Shown in pieces: positions 1 to 6,963 of a stretch of DNA of 41,713 bases. Position numbers and translations under genes: made by a program. This stretch comes from a virus. The number at the start of each line of letters is the position of its first letter. Position 1 is the first letter of the stretch. Below the pieces are notes generated by a model, which saw only the letters and a list, made by a program, of their open reading frames with translations, was not told the origin of the DNA and did no database searches. Where the stretch lies: IMG/VR virus record IMGVR_UViG_3300017917_002046, positions 1 through 41,713 of that record. One strand, 5' to 3'.

Positions 1-67
1 ACACATAGGGCATCGTGCCTGACATTTCGAGGTTACTTCTAAATGGATTTCTTTTATATCTTGATAA

Positions 68-1072
68 TTATACATTCTTTTTTGTCATCCGTATGTCTGT
101 AGCACAAAGACAATTTTGTTGTGGGCATATGGTGGGTTTAATGATTTTTGGAATAAATTTTTCCTGTAACTTAGAATCATAGATGTTTAATGGGGTATCT
201 AATCCGAAGAGATTCCTTGCTCCACACATGCCTTGTATATCCCCATTTCGTTCTATTCCTAATCTATCTATACCGAGGTTGCATTCCCATCCTTGAAAAT
301 GCTGCCAATCTTTTACTAAAAAATTAAATGTGTCATATTTTACCACATCACCATTATCCAAAATAGCAGAAACGTCAGGTGCAGTATCTTGTATGATTTC
401 CAATTGTTTATAACGATCAATACGATCCTTAGGAGGCATTTTCTTGATTTTTTCAGACATATAATCAATTTGTGTCTGATCAAACGACATTAATTTTCCA
501 TCCAGTAAAACTGGTCTGGTTTTCAATAGCCACGGAGTTGGATGTTCTGTTAGTCTATCGGCAATAGATTCGCATCTATTCCAATTCATAGGATCCATAA
601 GGACGGTTCCATTTATTAATACATCAGGTTCATGATTATATATGTAATCCATTACTTCAATAACATGAGAAGGATCACATCTTTCATTATGAATACTGAT
701 TCCAATGTCATCAAAGTATCTTGAGTATTCTTGCCAAAATCTTAAAGTTCTAGTTCCATTGGTGCTTAATGAAATTTTACAATCCATTCTTTCATTAAAA
801 TGTTCTGCAAACTCTCCTAGATCTGGCCATAGAGTCGGTTCTCCACCTGTTATGTGTATTCTAATATGTTTTTTATTGTGGTGATCTCTGTATATGTTTA
901 CAATATGAGACAGGTTCTTTTTAATTAAATTTAAATCTGTGGGAAATCTATAAAGACCATCATTGCAACCATCAAAACAGTAATGGCATTTATAGTTACA
1001 TGTGGTGCCTACTATAAAGCCTATGTGAAGCCTATCAACTGTGTCATTGTTAATAATTTGTATAGGTTTCAT
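68..1072 (-). CDS. Radical SAM protein with SPASM-like C-terminus (rSAM 1)
   Basis: This is a radical SAM enzyme of unknown substrate, 334 aa. The cluster motif CNYKCHYC places the three [4Fe-4S] ligands at C25, C29 and C32, and a TGGEPT motif (SAM binding) follows near residue 75. The C-terminal third has further cysteines (GWECNLG, GMCG and a final CPQQNCLC) that resemble a SPASM or twitch auxiliary-cluster region. The start ATG overlaps the TGA of the upstream methyltransferase-like gene as ATGA, so the two are translationally coupled. It is the last visible gene of a three-gene minus-strand operon whose first gene is a related rSAM sharing the FQGWxCNxG signature. It is not a convincing QueE, which is shorter and lacks the C-terminal cysteines. 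The fold is certain; the reaction is unknown. Confidence 0.88.
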   Translation of the reverse strand: MKPIQIINNDTVDRLHIGFIVGTTCNYKCHYCFDGCNDGLYRFPTDLNLIKKNLSHIVNIYRDHHNKKHIRIHITGGEPTLWPDLGEFAEHFNERMDCKISLSTNGTRTLRFWQEYSRYFDDIGISIHNERCDPSHVIEVMDYIYNHEPDVLINGTVLMDPMNWNRCESIADRLTEHPTPWLLKTRPVLLDGKLMSFDQTQIDYMSEKIKKMPPKDRIDRYKQLEIIQDTAPDVSAILDNGDVVKYDTFNFLVKDWQHFQGWECNLGIDRLGIERNGDIQGMCGARNLFGLDTPLNIYDSKLQEKFIPKIIKPTICPQQNCLCATDIRMTKKNV

Positions 1073-1662
1073 TTCTTACCGATGATCATAAATCTTTTAT
1101 ATAGAGGAAGTTCTAATTCACCCTTCCATAAGACTTTTATGTTGCTTTGTTGTTCAAATTGATCTAAACTATCAGCTGTTCTAATATGCTCGGGTATGTT
1201 ATAATTATTACTTTGTAATACAAGCAAACTATCTTTAGGAGTATAATTTAACCAACTGTTATATTGTGCCTGTGTAAGATGTTCACAACTTGTATTAATC
1301 ACTATATCAGCACTCATGTGCATAGGCTGACTTATATCTACTATGCTGGCACGGAATCTACCCTGCATCTCCTCTAGCTTGTTCATAGCTTCTGCAATAG
1401 GCTTACAGGTGGGATCAATGTCATAGCTGGCAATATGCGTAATTGGTATATTACTTTGAAACAACATACTAGCTAATACTCCTACCCAACCTGCACATAT
1501 TTCTATGCTAGATGCTAAGTGTATATGTTTGTTTAAATTATCAATTAGCCATTCTTTACTTTTAAGCTGTCCAGACCAAAAGGCATCCATGGTCCGCATA
1601 GGATCTGGACTTTGTCGGATAGCCTGCATCCAATAGTGTAGGTGTTCAGTATCTATTTGCAC
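1069..1662 (-). CDS. SAM-dependent methyltransferase-like protein between two radical SAM genes
   Basis: This 197-aa protein has the outline of a class I (Rossmann) methyltransferase: a hydrophobic strand with a weak motif I (SSIEICAGWVGVLASML), an acidic end of strand 2 (ASYDIDPTC) and a motif IV-like segment (VINTSCEHL). Motif I lacks the usual GxGxG, so SAM binding is inferred. It starts with GTG, inside the last codons of the upstream rSAM gene, and ends in a 4-nt overlap with the downstream rSAM gene. The sandwich position implies that it acts on the same substrate or pathway as the two rSAM enzymes. The specific substrate is unknown. Confidence 0.72.
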   Translation of the reverse strand: MQIDTEHLHYWMQAIRQSPDPMRTMDAFWSGQLKSKEWLIDNLNKHIHLASSIEICAGWVGVLASMLFQSNIPITHIASYDIDPTCKPIAEAMNKLEEMQGRFRASIVDISQPMHMSADIVINTSCEHLTQAQYNSWLNYTPKDSLLVLQSNNYNIPEHIRTADSLDQFEQQSNIKVLWKGELELPLYKRFMIIGKK

Positions 1663-2633
1663 TTTGGTATTTTACTATCTGCCGAGCTTACACAACTAGG
1701 AGTAACGCATATTCTAGGTTTAGATATTAAGTCAAATCCTTCCGTGAGTGTGCCTAATCTGTGATCATGGCAGCTGTATGATCTCTTTACTTCGTTGCCT
1801 CTTATTATAACACTTTGATATCCGCTATTACAGGTCCATCCTTGGAATTGATTGAATCCATAGGCATTGAATCTTTCTGCTTGATCAAATAGGTATTCAT
1901 TATTGTCTGCATCGTATAGTGCTATTTGATAAATTTCTTCGCCTTGTGTTTTTTGCGGAAAGCCAGTCTGCATTATATCAATCATTTCATCAGTGTAACC
2001 ATCAACTACACGACTAGCAGTAGGATCGCTCTGCGGTTTTAGTGTTACACTAATTCCTCTTTTATAGAATCGTTCACAGCGTTCATACAACTCGTAAAAT
2101 TTTTCCGGCACCATAACTTGGTTGATTGTGACATGAACCAGTTCATACATTAATTGTAGACATTTGTCTCCGAATTCCTGTTCCTTGGCGAACTCATCAT
2201 GATAGCTGGCCGTGATACTTCTACGCTGTAACAGCTCTGTGTTCCGGCACCATGTTCCCCACCATTTGCTGCCGGGGCTGAGATTGGTGGTCATGTGTAT
2301 GCTTTGGTATGTGCTTTGTTTTTCATCTAGATGTTTGACCAGGTCTAGGAGATTTTTATAAGCAGTAGGTTCTCCTCCGCTGAAACTCCAATGGAACTCA
2401 GTGAATCCATTTTGTCGGGCTTGACGTTTGATCTCATCGATTGTTTGTTTATAAACTTCTAGACTGGCATAATCAGGATTATCTGACCTAGCATACGGCC
2501 AACAATAACTACAGTTGTAGTTGCAGAACCTACCCAGGATCCAACTCACGGCAAACAAGGGTTTGGTTAACATAGTTCGTTGTCCAAACCGGACTATATG
2601 TTGAAACGGAATTTCTTGAAAGTTTGTAGTCAT
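1653..2633 (-). CDS. Radical SAM protein with SPASM-like C-terminus (rSAM 2)
   Basis: This is the first gene of the minus-strand rSAM operon, 326 aa. The cluster motif CNYNCSYC gives C37, C41 and C44, and FSGGEPT follows near residue 85. The C-terminal part has GWTCNSG, SYSCHDH and a final CVTPSC, a cysteine pattern like that of its downstream paralogue and suggestive of an auxiliary Fe-S cluster. No Shine-Dalgarno lies before the ATG. Instead an ATTAAATA box ends 10 nt upstream of the ATG, so the leader would be only about 5 nt. No precursor-peptide gene is visible next to the operon, so a RiPP role is not supported here. The substrate is unknown. Confidence 0.88.
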   Translation of the reverse strand: MTTNFQEIPFQHIVRFGQRTMLTKPLFAVSWILGRFCNYNCSYCWPYARSDNPDYASLEVYKQTIDEIKRQARQNGFTEFHWSFSGGEPTAYKNLLDLVKHLDEKQSTYQSIHMTTNLSPGSKWWGTWCRNTELLQRRSITASYHDEFAKEQEFGDKCLQLMYELVHVTINQVMVPEKFYELYERCERFYKRGISVTLKPQSDPTASRVVDGYTDEMIDIMQTGFPQKTQGEEIYQIALYDADNNEYLFDQAERFNAYGFNQFQGWTCNSGYQSVIIRGNEVKRSYSCHDHRLGTLTEGFDLISKPRICVTPSCVSSADSKIPKCK

Positions 2634-2643
2634 AATATGCTAC

Positions 2644-2651
2644 TATTTAAT
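2644..2651 (-). promoter_or_regulatory. Late-type TAAATA promoter box for the rSAM operon
   Basis: ATTAAATA on the minus strand, close to the T4 late consensus TATAAATA. If initiation follows T4 spacing (box about -13 to -6), the start site is near 2638, only about 5 nt before the ATG. The gene has no Shine-Dalgarno sequence. Confidence 0.5.
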
Positions 2652-2661
2652 CACTAAGGGG

Positions 2662-2690
2662 TTGTGTTTCAACAAACAAGGTTATATAAT
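2662..2690 (+). promoter_or_regulatory. Sigma70-like promoter of the tRNA-like gene
   Basis: A perfect -10 hexamer TATAAT (2685-2690) lies 17 bp after a weak -35 TTGTGT (2662-2667). A start 7 nt after the -10 falls at 2697, which is the first base of the acceptor stem of the tRNA-like RNA. The transcript might therefore need no 5' trimming. Confidence 0.45.
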
Positions 2691-2696
2691 AAAGTT

Positions 2697-2809
2697 GTGG
2701 TCGTGAGTGGAATAGGCAGACCTCCCGCTAGTCCCATAGGCTAGAGAGGGGACGGGACGATGAGTATAACTCGCAGTCTTTGTAGGTTCGAAACCTACCG
2801 ACCACACCA
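2697..2809 (+). tRNA. Oversized tRNA or tRNA-like RNA (113 nt), encoded CCA; anticodon unresolved
   Basis: The acceptor stem is perfect: GTGGTCG (2697-2703) pairs with CGACCAC (2799-2805), followed by A and an encoded CCA. The T arm is perfect: GTAGG / TTCGAAA loop / CCTAC (2782-2798). The D region AGTGGAATAGGCAGACC resembles class II (tRNA-Leu-type) D arms. A GAGT-ATA-ACTC hairpin (2762-2772) could be the long variable arm. The best anticodon stem is TCCCG (2723-2727) with CGGGA (2753-2757), but it encloses 25 nt instead of 7. That loop itself folds through CTAG / CC-CATA-GG / CTAG. The extra ~18 nt could be an insertion, an intron-like element, or a sign that this is a tRNA mimic or pseudogene. 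I do not assign an amino acid. Confidence 0.7.
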
Positions 2810-2829
2810 ATATTATAAGGAAATAAAAT

Positions 2830-3027
2830 ATGCCAACAGTAGAACAATTAAAATCACAGTTTGAAGAGTTTCTAGCAGAAGATGCTAAATTTACAGCAGG
2901 CAATGGAGCCGCAGGCACCCGTGCTCGCAAAGCCCTGCAGGAAGTAGCCAAATTAGTCAAGGCTCGCCGAAATGAAATCACCGAAGAAAAGAATGCCCGC
3001 AAAGAAGCCAAAGCAGCAGGCAAGTAA
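2830..3027 (+). CDS. Small basic histone H1/Hc1-like protein
   Basis: A 65-aa, lysine/arginine-rich, mostly helical protein. The central segment GNGAAGTRARKALQEVAK matches the pattern of bacterial and phage Hc1/histone H1-like nucleoproteins (GNKAAGTRARK type), and the tail is KNARKEAKAAGK. A role in binding or compacting DNA is inferred from this family. An AAGGA Shine-Dalgarno precedes the ATG. It is the first protein gene after the tRNA-like gene, and the next gene starts 1 nt after its stop. Its length is close to that of other short phage members. Confidence 0.72.
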   Translation: MPTVEQLKSQFEEFLAEDAKFTAGNGAAGTRARKALQEVAKLVKARRNEITEEKNARKEAKAAGK

Positions 3028-3028
3028 T

Positions 3029-3490
3029 ATGGGCGATCAAGACAACACAGTTGTTCTTGGTACAGGTATTGGCGCTGGCACCGGTTATATATCTGGGGGA
3101 GCCGGCACCGATACCATTACTTTCGATAGTTCTATATGGTCGAATAGCTCAGTGACTATACCAAACGGCGGGTATATTACCAGTACCGGTAGCACCACAG
3201 TTCCATACACTATCACTACCACAGGCACAGGAACTGGCTGGTATCAGAATCCCTCAGTATCCATAGACACAGATGGAATGAAGATCAAAGAGGGCGGTGA
3301 TATTAAAATTGGTGACAAAAGCCTGACCAAAGCCATTGAACAGATCGAAGAACGGCTAGGCATATTACATCCCAATCCTGAACTAGAGGACCGTTGGACA
3401 CAATTAAAAGAACTGCGTCAACAGTATATGGAATTAGAAAAAGACCTTCTTGAAAAAGAAAAGCTGATGAAAATATTAAAGGAATCATAA
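3029..3490 (+). CDS. Putative phage structural protein with C-terminal coiled coil
   Basis: This 153-aa protein has two parts. Residues 1 to about 80 are rich in Gly, Thr and Ser (beta-type, fibre-like). The second half is charged and helical, with IKIGDKSLTKAIEQIEERLG, the segment HPNPELEDRW and a Glu/Lys-rich coiled coil to the end. The IGDKSL...RLGI.PNPELE...W..LK pattern recurs in small conserved proteins of marine T4-like phages and suggests a virion or assembly role, not proven. The ATG at 3029 is preferred over an upstream in-frame start buried in the previous gene. The stop overlaps the ATG of thyX by 1 nt. Confidence 0.65.
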   Translation: MGDQDNTVVLGTGIGAGTGYISGGAGTDTITFDSSIWSNSSVTIPNGGYITSTGSTTVPYTITTTGTGTGWYQNPSVSIDTDGMKIKEGGDIKIGDKSLTKAIEQIEERLGILHPNPELEDRWTQLKELRQQYMELEKDLLEKEKLMKILKES

Positions 3491-4173
3491 TGCATGTTCG
3501 ATTACTCAGTTACAGTCAACCCACACAGGAATTCGCAGATCTGGGCCTCACAGATGCACAGGAACTCATTGCGTATTGCGCCCGTGTCAGCAATCCCTCC
3601 AATCAATTCAACACAGACACAAGCGAGAAACTCATCAGATACTTGGTCAAACACCAACACTGGTCGCCACTCGAAATGGTGTCAGCCTGTATTGAAATCA
3701 CTACCACCCGAGACATTGCACGACAGATCCTTAGACATCGTAGTTTCAGCTTCCAAGAATTCAGTCAGCGATATGCTGACCCTACTAAAGACCTGTCGTT
3801 TGTATTGCGAGAAGCACGAAAGCAAGATCCAAAAAATAGACAAAACTCAATCGCACTTGAACCAACACTCGGGGATGCGTTATTACAAGATGAATGGAGA
3901 GACAAACAACTTGAACTCATCGCATTGGCAAAAGAAGCCTACGAGTGGGCTATCGGTAAAGGCATAGCCAAAGAACAGGCTCGTGCTGTGTTGCCAGAAG
4001 GACTCACAGAAAGTCGCTTGTATATGAACGGTACGCTACGTTCATGGGTTCATTTTATTGAACTGCGTTCAGCGAATGGCACACAGCTAGAACACCAACA
4101 AGTGGCCAGGGCCTGTGCAAAAGTAATCTCAGACATCTTTCCAATGACAGAAAGCCTGGTTGCAAATGGATAA
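3490..4173 (+). CDS. thyX: Flavin-dependent thymidylate synthase ThyX
   Basis: Converts dUMP to dTMP using methylenetetrahydrofolate, FAD and NADPH, supplying thymidylate for phage DNA synthesis. The diagnostic ThyX signature RHRxxSxxxxSxRY is present as RHRSFSFQEFSQRY from about residue 82. The dUMP- and FAD-binding C-terminal segment EQARAVLPEGLTESRLYMNGTLRSW-type region follows, with the conserved run ending in HFIELR. At 227 aa it is normal for the family. Its ATG overlaps the preceding stop, and the following gene starts inside its last codons. No sign of damage. Confidence 0.96.
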   Translation: MHVRLLSYSQPTQEFADLGLTDAQELIAYCARVSNPSNQFNTDTSEKLIRYLVKHQHWSPLEMVSACIEITTTRDIARQILRHRSFSFQEFSQRYADPTKDLSFVLREARKQDPKNRQNSIALEPTLGDALLQDEWRDKQLELIALAKEAYEWAIGKGIAKEQARAVLPEGLTESRLYMNGTLRSWVHFIELRSANGTQLEHQQVARACAKVISDIFPMTESLVANG

Positions 4174-4549
4174 GGAATTCAAAGACTTCTGCGAAAACTA
4201 TGAAATCAGTGTTCTAAACGATTCTAAACGCAGGGCACGATATCATCCTCCCAAGTTCTTTATGGATCCGGAACGTGCAGACATCATCCGAAACGATGTC
4301 ATAGAGTATGAAACTGAGAGGGTCTTTACTATGGAAATACCTGAAGGTAGATTAAAGGCTCTGATAGAACTAGAACGTCGTTTCTTTAAAATGCAACGCC
4401 ATAGCCAAGGCGAAGTTGACATGTTTCAAATACTAATGGAAAAAGAAAGAGAAGAATCATACCTTCGACAAACCAATTCCTCTGTCCAAACCGCCTATGA
4501 GCAGTATTCAATCATGCTCAATTTGGCAGGATACCAACGGAAATTTTGA
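4166..4549 (+). CDS. Conserved phage protein of unknown function
   Basis: A 127-aa, charged, mainly helical soluble protein with no membrane segment or recognised motif. It contains KRRARYHPPKFFMDPERAD near residue 20 and a Glu/Arg-rich helical second half. The ATG at 4166 is preferred to a TTG two codons earlier and overlaps the end of thyX by 8 nt, so it is probably co-translated with it. I do not recognise a function. The gene order thyX then this protein suggests a nucleotide-metabolism or early-gene context only. Confidence 0.72.
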   Translation: MDKEFKDFCENYEISVLNDSKRRARYHPPKFFMDPERADIIRNDVIEYETERVFTMEIPEGRLKALIELERRFFKMQRHSQGEVDMFQILMEKEREESYLRQTNSSVQTAYEQYSIMLNLAGYQRKF

Positions 4550-4566
4550 ATCATTTTTGAATCATC

Positions 4567-4595
4567 TTGACAGGTTTTATAAAATATCGTATAAT
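4567..4595 (+). promoter_or_regulatory. Consensus sigma70-type promoter (TTGACA-17-TATAAT)
   Basis: TTGACA (4567-4572) and TATAAT (4590-4595) are both perfect and separated by exactly 17 bp. The predicted start near 4602 gives a ~30-nt leader with an AAGGA Shine-Dalgarno before the ATG at 4632. It likely drives early transcription of the following block by unmodified host RNA polymerase. Confidence 0.85.
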
Positions 4596-4631
4596 TAAAG
4601 TGTTCAGCAGAATAATCTTTAAGGAATAACA

Positions 4632-5462
4632 ATGCGTAGTCATTATTGGACTTGTTCAAAATTTGCCGATTGGCTTCGTGGCACCACGAAGTTAAAAGCA
4701 GGCACCAGTGAAGAATGGCACGAATGGGAAGAACGAGCCAAATCAGCGTATCCTATCCGTTGGTGGTTAGCTGAAGAAGGGTTAGACTATGTTCAAAACT
4801 TTGTATACTATATACCGGATCGACTAAATGATGTTCGCTACTATATTAATAACCGTTGGGTTTCTCACAGCCATCGTCTTACCGCACATCCTAGAGACAT
4901 CAAACCTGGTTCTTGGCAGGATGTCGGCAATCGCTTTTTGCCTTGCTTGTTCAATGAGCTTGTGGATTTTGTTGAAGTAGAACAGGCCTGGCACTATGTA
5001 ATGTGGAATCCTGAAGAACAAAAGAAATACAATGTTCCCTGGTATCGCAGTGGTTGGCTTCGCTGGCGCACCTGGCGCTGTCCAGAAGCAGGTATGGCCT
5101 ACTTAAATTGGGCCAGTGCTTTGACCAACGAAGAGTTTTTGGAAGAAGGTGAAAAGCATCTAGCCGAACCTACCTATCAAGCCGAAGCCGCTAAAGAGAT
5201 TATTGAGCTTTACACTTGGTGGACCGTTACCTATCGCAATCGCCCAGATCCATATGAAGCCAGTGGGTGGACTGCGGTATGCGAAGAAAACCGGATCGCC
5301 AACGGCGGGCGTTTAAGTTTTGGCATTGAGAAAGATCCTGTTCTTAAAAAGAAAAGTGATAAGGCACACAAGCTTCTCCAAAAAATAGAAAAGGATTATG
5401 CCAAAGAAGAAGAAGAAATGATGATTCGCCTAATTAAAATCCGTGAGAGCCTCTGGACCTAA
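4632..5462 (+). CDS. Conserved phage protein, tryptophan-rich, unknown function
   Basis: A 276-aa soluble protein unusually rich in Trp, Tyr and charged residues (for example RYYINNRW, WRTWRCPEAGMAYLNWAS and YTWWTVTYRNRPDPYEASGW). The C-terminus is a Lys/Glu-rich coiled coil (about residues 235-270). It follows a perfect sigma70-type promoter, so it is probably expressed early, and heads a run of overlapping small phage genes. It resembles uncharacterised proteins of marine T4-like phages by composition and context. No catalytic motif is visible. Confidence 0.75.
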   Translation: MRSHYWTCSKFADWLRGTTKLKAGTSEEWHEWEERAKSAYPIRWWLAEEGLDYVQNFVYYIPDRLNDVRYYINNRWVSHSHRLTAHPRDIKPGSWQDVGNRFLPCLFNELVDFVEVEQAWHYVMWNPEEQKKYNVPWYRSGWLRWRTWRCPEAGMAYLNWASALTNEEFLEEGEKHLAEPTYQAEAAKEIIELYTWWTVTYRNRPDPYEASGWTAVCEENRIANGGRLSFGIEKDPVLKKKSDKAHKLLQKIEKDYAKEEEEMMIRLIKIRESLWT

Positions 5463-5464
5463 TC

Positions 5465-5635
5465 ATGAAATCTTCGGCATTTAGAACTTGGATAAGAGAG
5501 TTGTGGTATGAAAACTGTGAAGAACACTTCCAGGCCAACCTACCTAAATATTCACATGAAGAATATTTTCACAAGTTTAAATGGTGGCTGAAGAGAGAAT
5601 ATAAACACAAAAGGATAAAAGATGCTGTTAGATGA
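5465..5635 (+). CDS. Small conserved phage protein (56 aa), unknown
   Basis: A short reading frame that begins with ATG 2 nt after the upstream stop and ends 14 nt inside the next gene. It encodes a basic and aromatic protein, with FRTWIRELWYENCEEHF near the start and EEYFHKFKWWLKREYKHKR near the end. The coding-like composition, tight packing and resemblance in pattern to short T4-like cyanophage proteins (RTWIRELWY...EYF..YKWWLKREF) support a real gene. Function unknown; too small for a recognisable domain. Confidence 0.72.
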   Translation: MKSSAFRTWIRELWYENCEEHFQANLPKYSHEEYFHKFKWWLKREYKHKRIKDAVR

Positions 5636-5834
5636 TGGTAAAACCCTAGAAGACCTTTACGAAAAATACATGGCCTTCAATCGAGTCATGTTAGAGACGA
5701 ATTCTGCAGTAGAGATAGCATCTATATTAGTAATACAGGGTTTGACCTTTTATAAAACAGTGATGAGCGAAGAAGACTATCAAAAAATGATCAAAAGCAT
5801 TTTTGACCGAAGAGATCAGGTAAAGACATTGTGA
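5622..5834 (+). CDS. Small conserved phage protein (70 aa), unknown
   Basis: A 70-aa acidic helical protein with no membrane segment or motif. It contains a moderately hydrophobic central helix (SAVEIASILVIQGLTFYKTV) that is too interrupted to be a clear transmembrane span. The start overlaps the end of the preceding 56-aa gene by 14 nt, and the stop overlaps the GTG of the next gene by 4 nt, so it belongs to a translationally coupled run. No function recognised. Confidence 0.68.
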   Translation: MLLDDGKTLEDLYEKYMAFNRVMLETNSAVEIASILVIQGLTFYKTVMSEEDYQKMIKSIFDRRDQVKTL

Positions 5835-6163
5835 AAGCACAAACTCCAGCAGAGGGTATCTTAAAGCGCAGTGAATGGGGTGACTCAAAGAGTTACCAAG
5901 TTACCTGCGAGTGCGGTGATTCCAATCATGATCATAATGTTTGGATAGAAGCCGACGATGTCAATATCACCGTGACAATTTATACCACAGCTAAAACCAA
6001 ATGGTGGTCTACTAATAGATGGAAAACTATTTGGATTTTGCTGACTAAAGGTTATGTTGAATATGAAGCAGATTTGATTATGCGTAAACAACAGGCTCTT
6101 AACTATGCAGAAACACTAAAGAAAGCGATCAAGGATGTCGAAGAATTTAAGCAAAAGTCCTGA
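5831..6163 (+). CDS. Conserved phage protein (110 aa), unknown
   Basis: Starts with GTG in a GTGA overlap with the previous stop. The N-terminal half contains CECGDSNHDHNVWIEADD, with a CxC and neighbouring His residues that could bind a metal, and then a beta-rich stretch. The C-terminal ~45 residues form a charged helix (ALNYAETLKKAIKDVEEF). It resembles an uncharacterised protein of T4-like marine phages in pattern. Metal binding is speculation from residue spacing only. It overlaps the next gene by 29 nt. Confidence 0.7.
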   Translation: MKAQTPAEGILKRSEWGDSKSYQVTCECGDSNHDHNVWIEADDVNITVTIYTTAKTKWWSTNRWKTIWILLTKGYVEYEADLIMRKQQALNYAETLKKAIKDVEEFKQKS

Positions 6164-6713
6164 AAGACACACTTTCCAAAAAGAAGGTTATGTCAAACGC
6201 CAGGCTGAAAAAGGTGAACCTGTCAACAAAGACTACCTCGACTGGTTTGAAAAAATCTTAGAAGAACACAATCACAAGTTCGACGACCCCCAAAGCCGTG
6301 TGCGTAATATGGAGTATGATCTCTTGACCACAGATTGGATCTTGGAGAAAGTTCGTGCCAGCGAGACCTATGCACAGAATTTATATGCGGCCATGTGCAA
6401 TAACGGGTTCATTAAATTGGAAGTCATTCCTGTGCTCAAAGGTGAAGAATGGAGTTGCTCATGGCGCTATGCTGGTGGCATAATCGCAGACATGCGGCAA
6501 GAGGGTGACTACATAGATTGGTATTGTAGTGGTATTGCTGGTGGGGATGAACCTGATGTCTATCTCGAAGGCCATGATTTGAAACGCAAGAGCTATGTGC
6601 CAGAAGGTTGTATCACCGACGAGATCCGGACAGATCTCCAACGTCTTGGCTGGGCAGTGGCGCCCGGTGGAGATTGGGAAAAATTTGACAAGGAGACAAG
6701 TGAATCAAAATGA
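6135..6713 (+). CDS. Conserved phage protein (192 aa), unknown
   Basis: A soluble protein of 192 aa. The N-terminal ~60 residues are charged, and the core has SETYAQNLYAAMCNNGF, SWRYAGGIIADMRQEGDYIDWYCSG and a C-terminal EIRTDLQRLGWAVAPGGDW. The aromatic, glycine-rich core is the type seen in a widely conserved but uncharacterised T4-like phage family. It overlaps the upstream gene by 29 nt and the downstream gene by 4 nt (ATGA). No known catalytic motif is seen. Confidence 0.76.
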   Translation: MSKNLSKSPERHTFQKEGYVKRQAEKGEPVNKDYLDWFEKILEEHNHKFDDPQSRVRNMEYDLLTTDWILEKVRASETYAQNLYAAMCNNGFIKLEVIPVLKGEEWSCSWRYAGGIIADMRQEGDYIDWYCSGIAGGDEPDVYLEGHDLKRKSYVPEGCITDEIRTDLQRLGWAVAPGGDWEKFDKETSESK

Positions 6714-6904
6714 CCTGGGAACTTTACGAAGTCTGGGGTGTGGATGAATCTTTCCACGAAGAACTGTTAGAAACAACAAGCAGCAGAAAAGAAGCCATGG
6801 AGCTCGCCGAAACTAATTTGGGTTTAGGATATCTTCAAACTATAGTATACAGAGAAAACGAACATGGCGATTTGGAAGAAGTAGAACGATTTGAACAAGG
6901 TTGA
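6710..6904 (+). CDS. Small acidic phage protein (64 aa), unknown
   Basis: A 64-aa, strongly acidic protein beginning MTWELYEVWGVDESF. The spacing of predicted strand, helix and strand is consistent with a small alpha/beta protein. Its start is coupled to the upstream stop (ATGA), and the -35 element of the next promoter overlaps its stop codon. No function is recognised; a small acidic protein could act as a host-interaction factor, but nothing in the sequence shows this. Confidence 0.66.
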   Translation: MTWELYEVWGVDESFHEELLETTSSRKEAMELAETNLGLGYLQTIVYRENEHGDLEEVERFEQG

Positions 6905-6929
6905 CAACTTGACTATTTGGTGTTATAAT
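6901..6929 (+). promoter_or_regulatory. Consensus sigma70-type promoter (TTGACA-17-TATAAT)
   Basis: Second perfect promoter in the window: TTGACA at 6901-6906, overlapping the stop of the upstream gene, 17-bp spacer, and TATAAT at 6924-6929. The predicted start is near 6936. The leader carries an AAGGAG Shine-Dalgarno before the ATG at 6964. Confidence 0.85.
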
Positions 6930-6963
6930 ATTTGTATTGTTAACCAGCAAGGAGTGAATCTAA

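Noticed and set aside
1-25. A possible minus-strand start (ATG at 25) running off the left edge, eight codons visible.
   Set aside because: No Shine-Dalgarno, no TAAATA box and too few codons to judge.
68-1072. Assignment of rSAM 1 as QueE, because queD is in the window.
   Set aside because: QueE is shorter, lacks the C-terminal cysteines, and normally sits with queC/queD; here the operon is 9 kb away and pairs with a second rSAM.
2728-2752. A self-splicing group I intron in the tRNA anticodon loop.
   Set aside because: The insertion is about 18 nt, far too short for any self-splicing intron.
2682-3023. A 113-codon minus-strand open frame across the tRNA-like gene and the Hc1-like gene.
   Set aside because: It reads through an RNA gene and is antisense to a well-supported coding region; its composition (Ala/Ser/Arg runs) is that of an antisense shadow.
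3494-3967. A 157-codon frame inside thyX in a different frame.
   Set aside because: ThyX motifs and ribosome position support the other frame; this one has no start context and an atypical composition.
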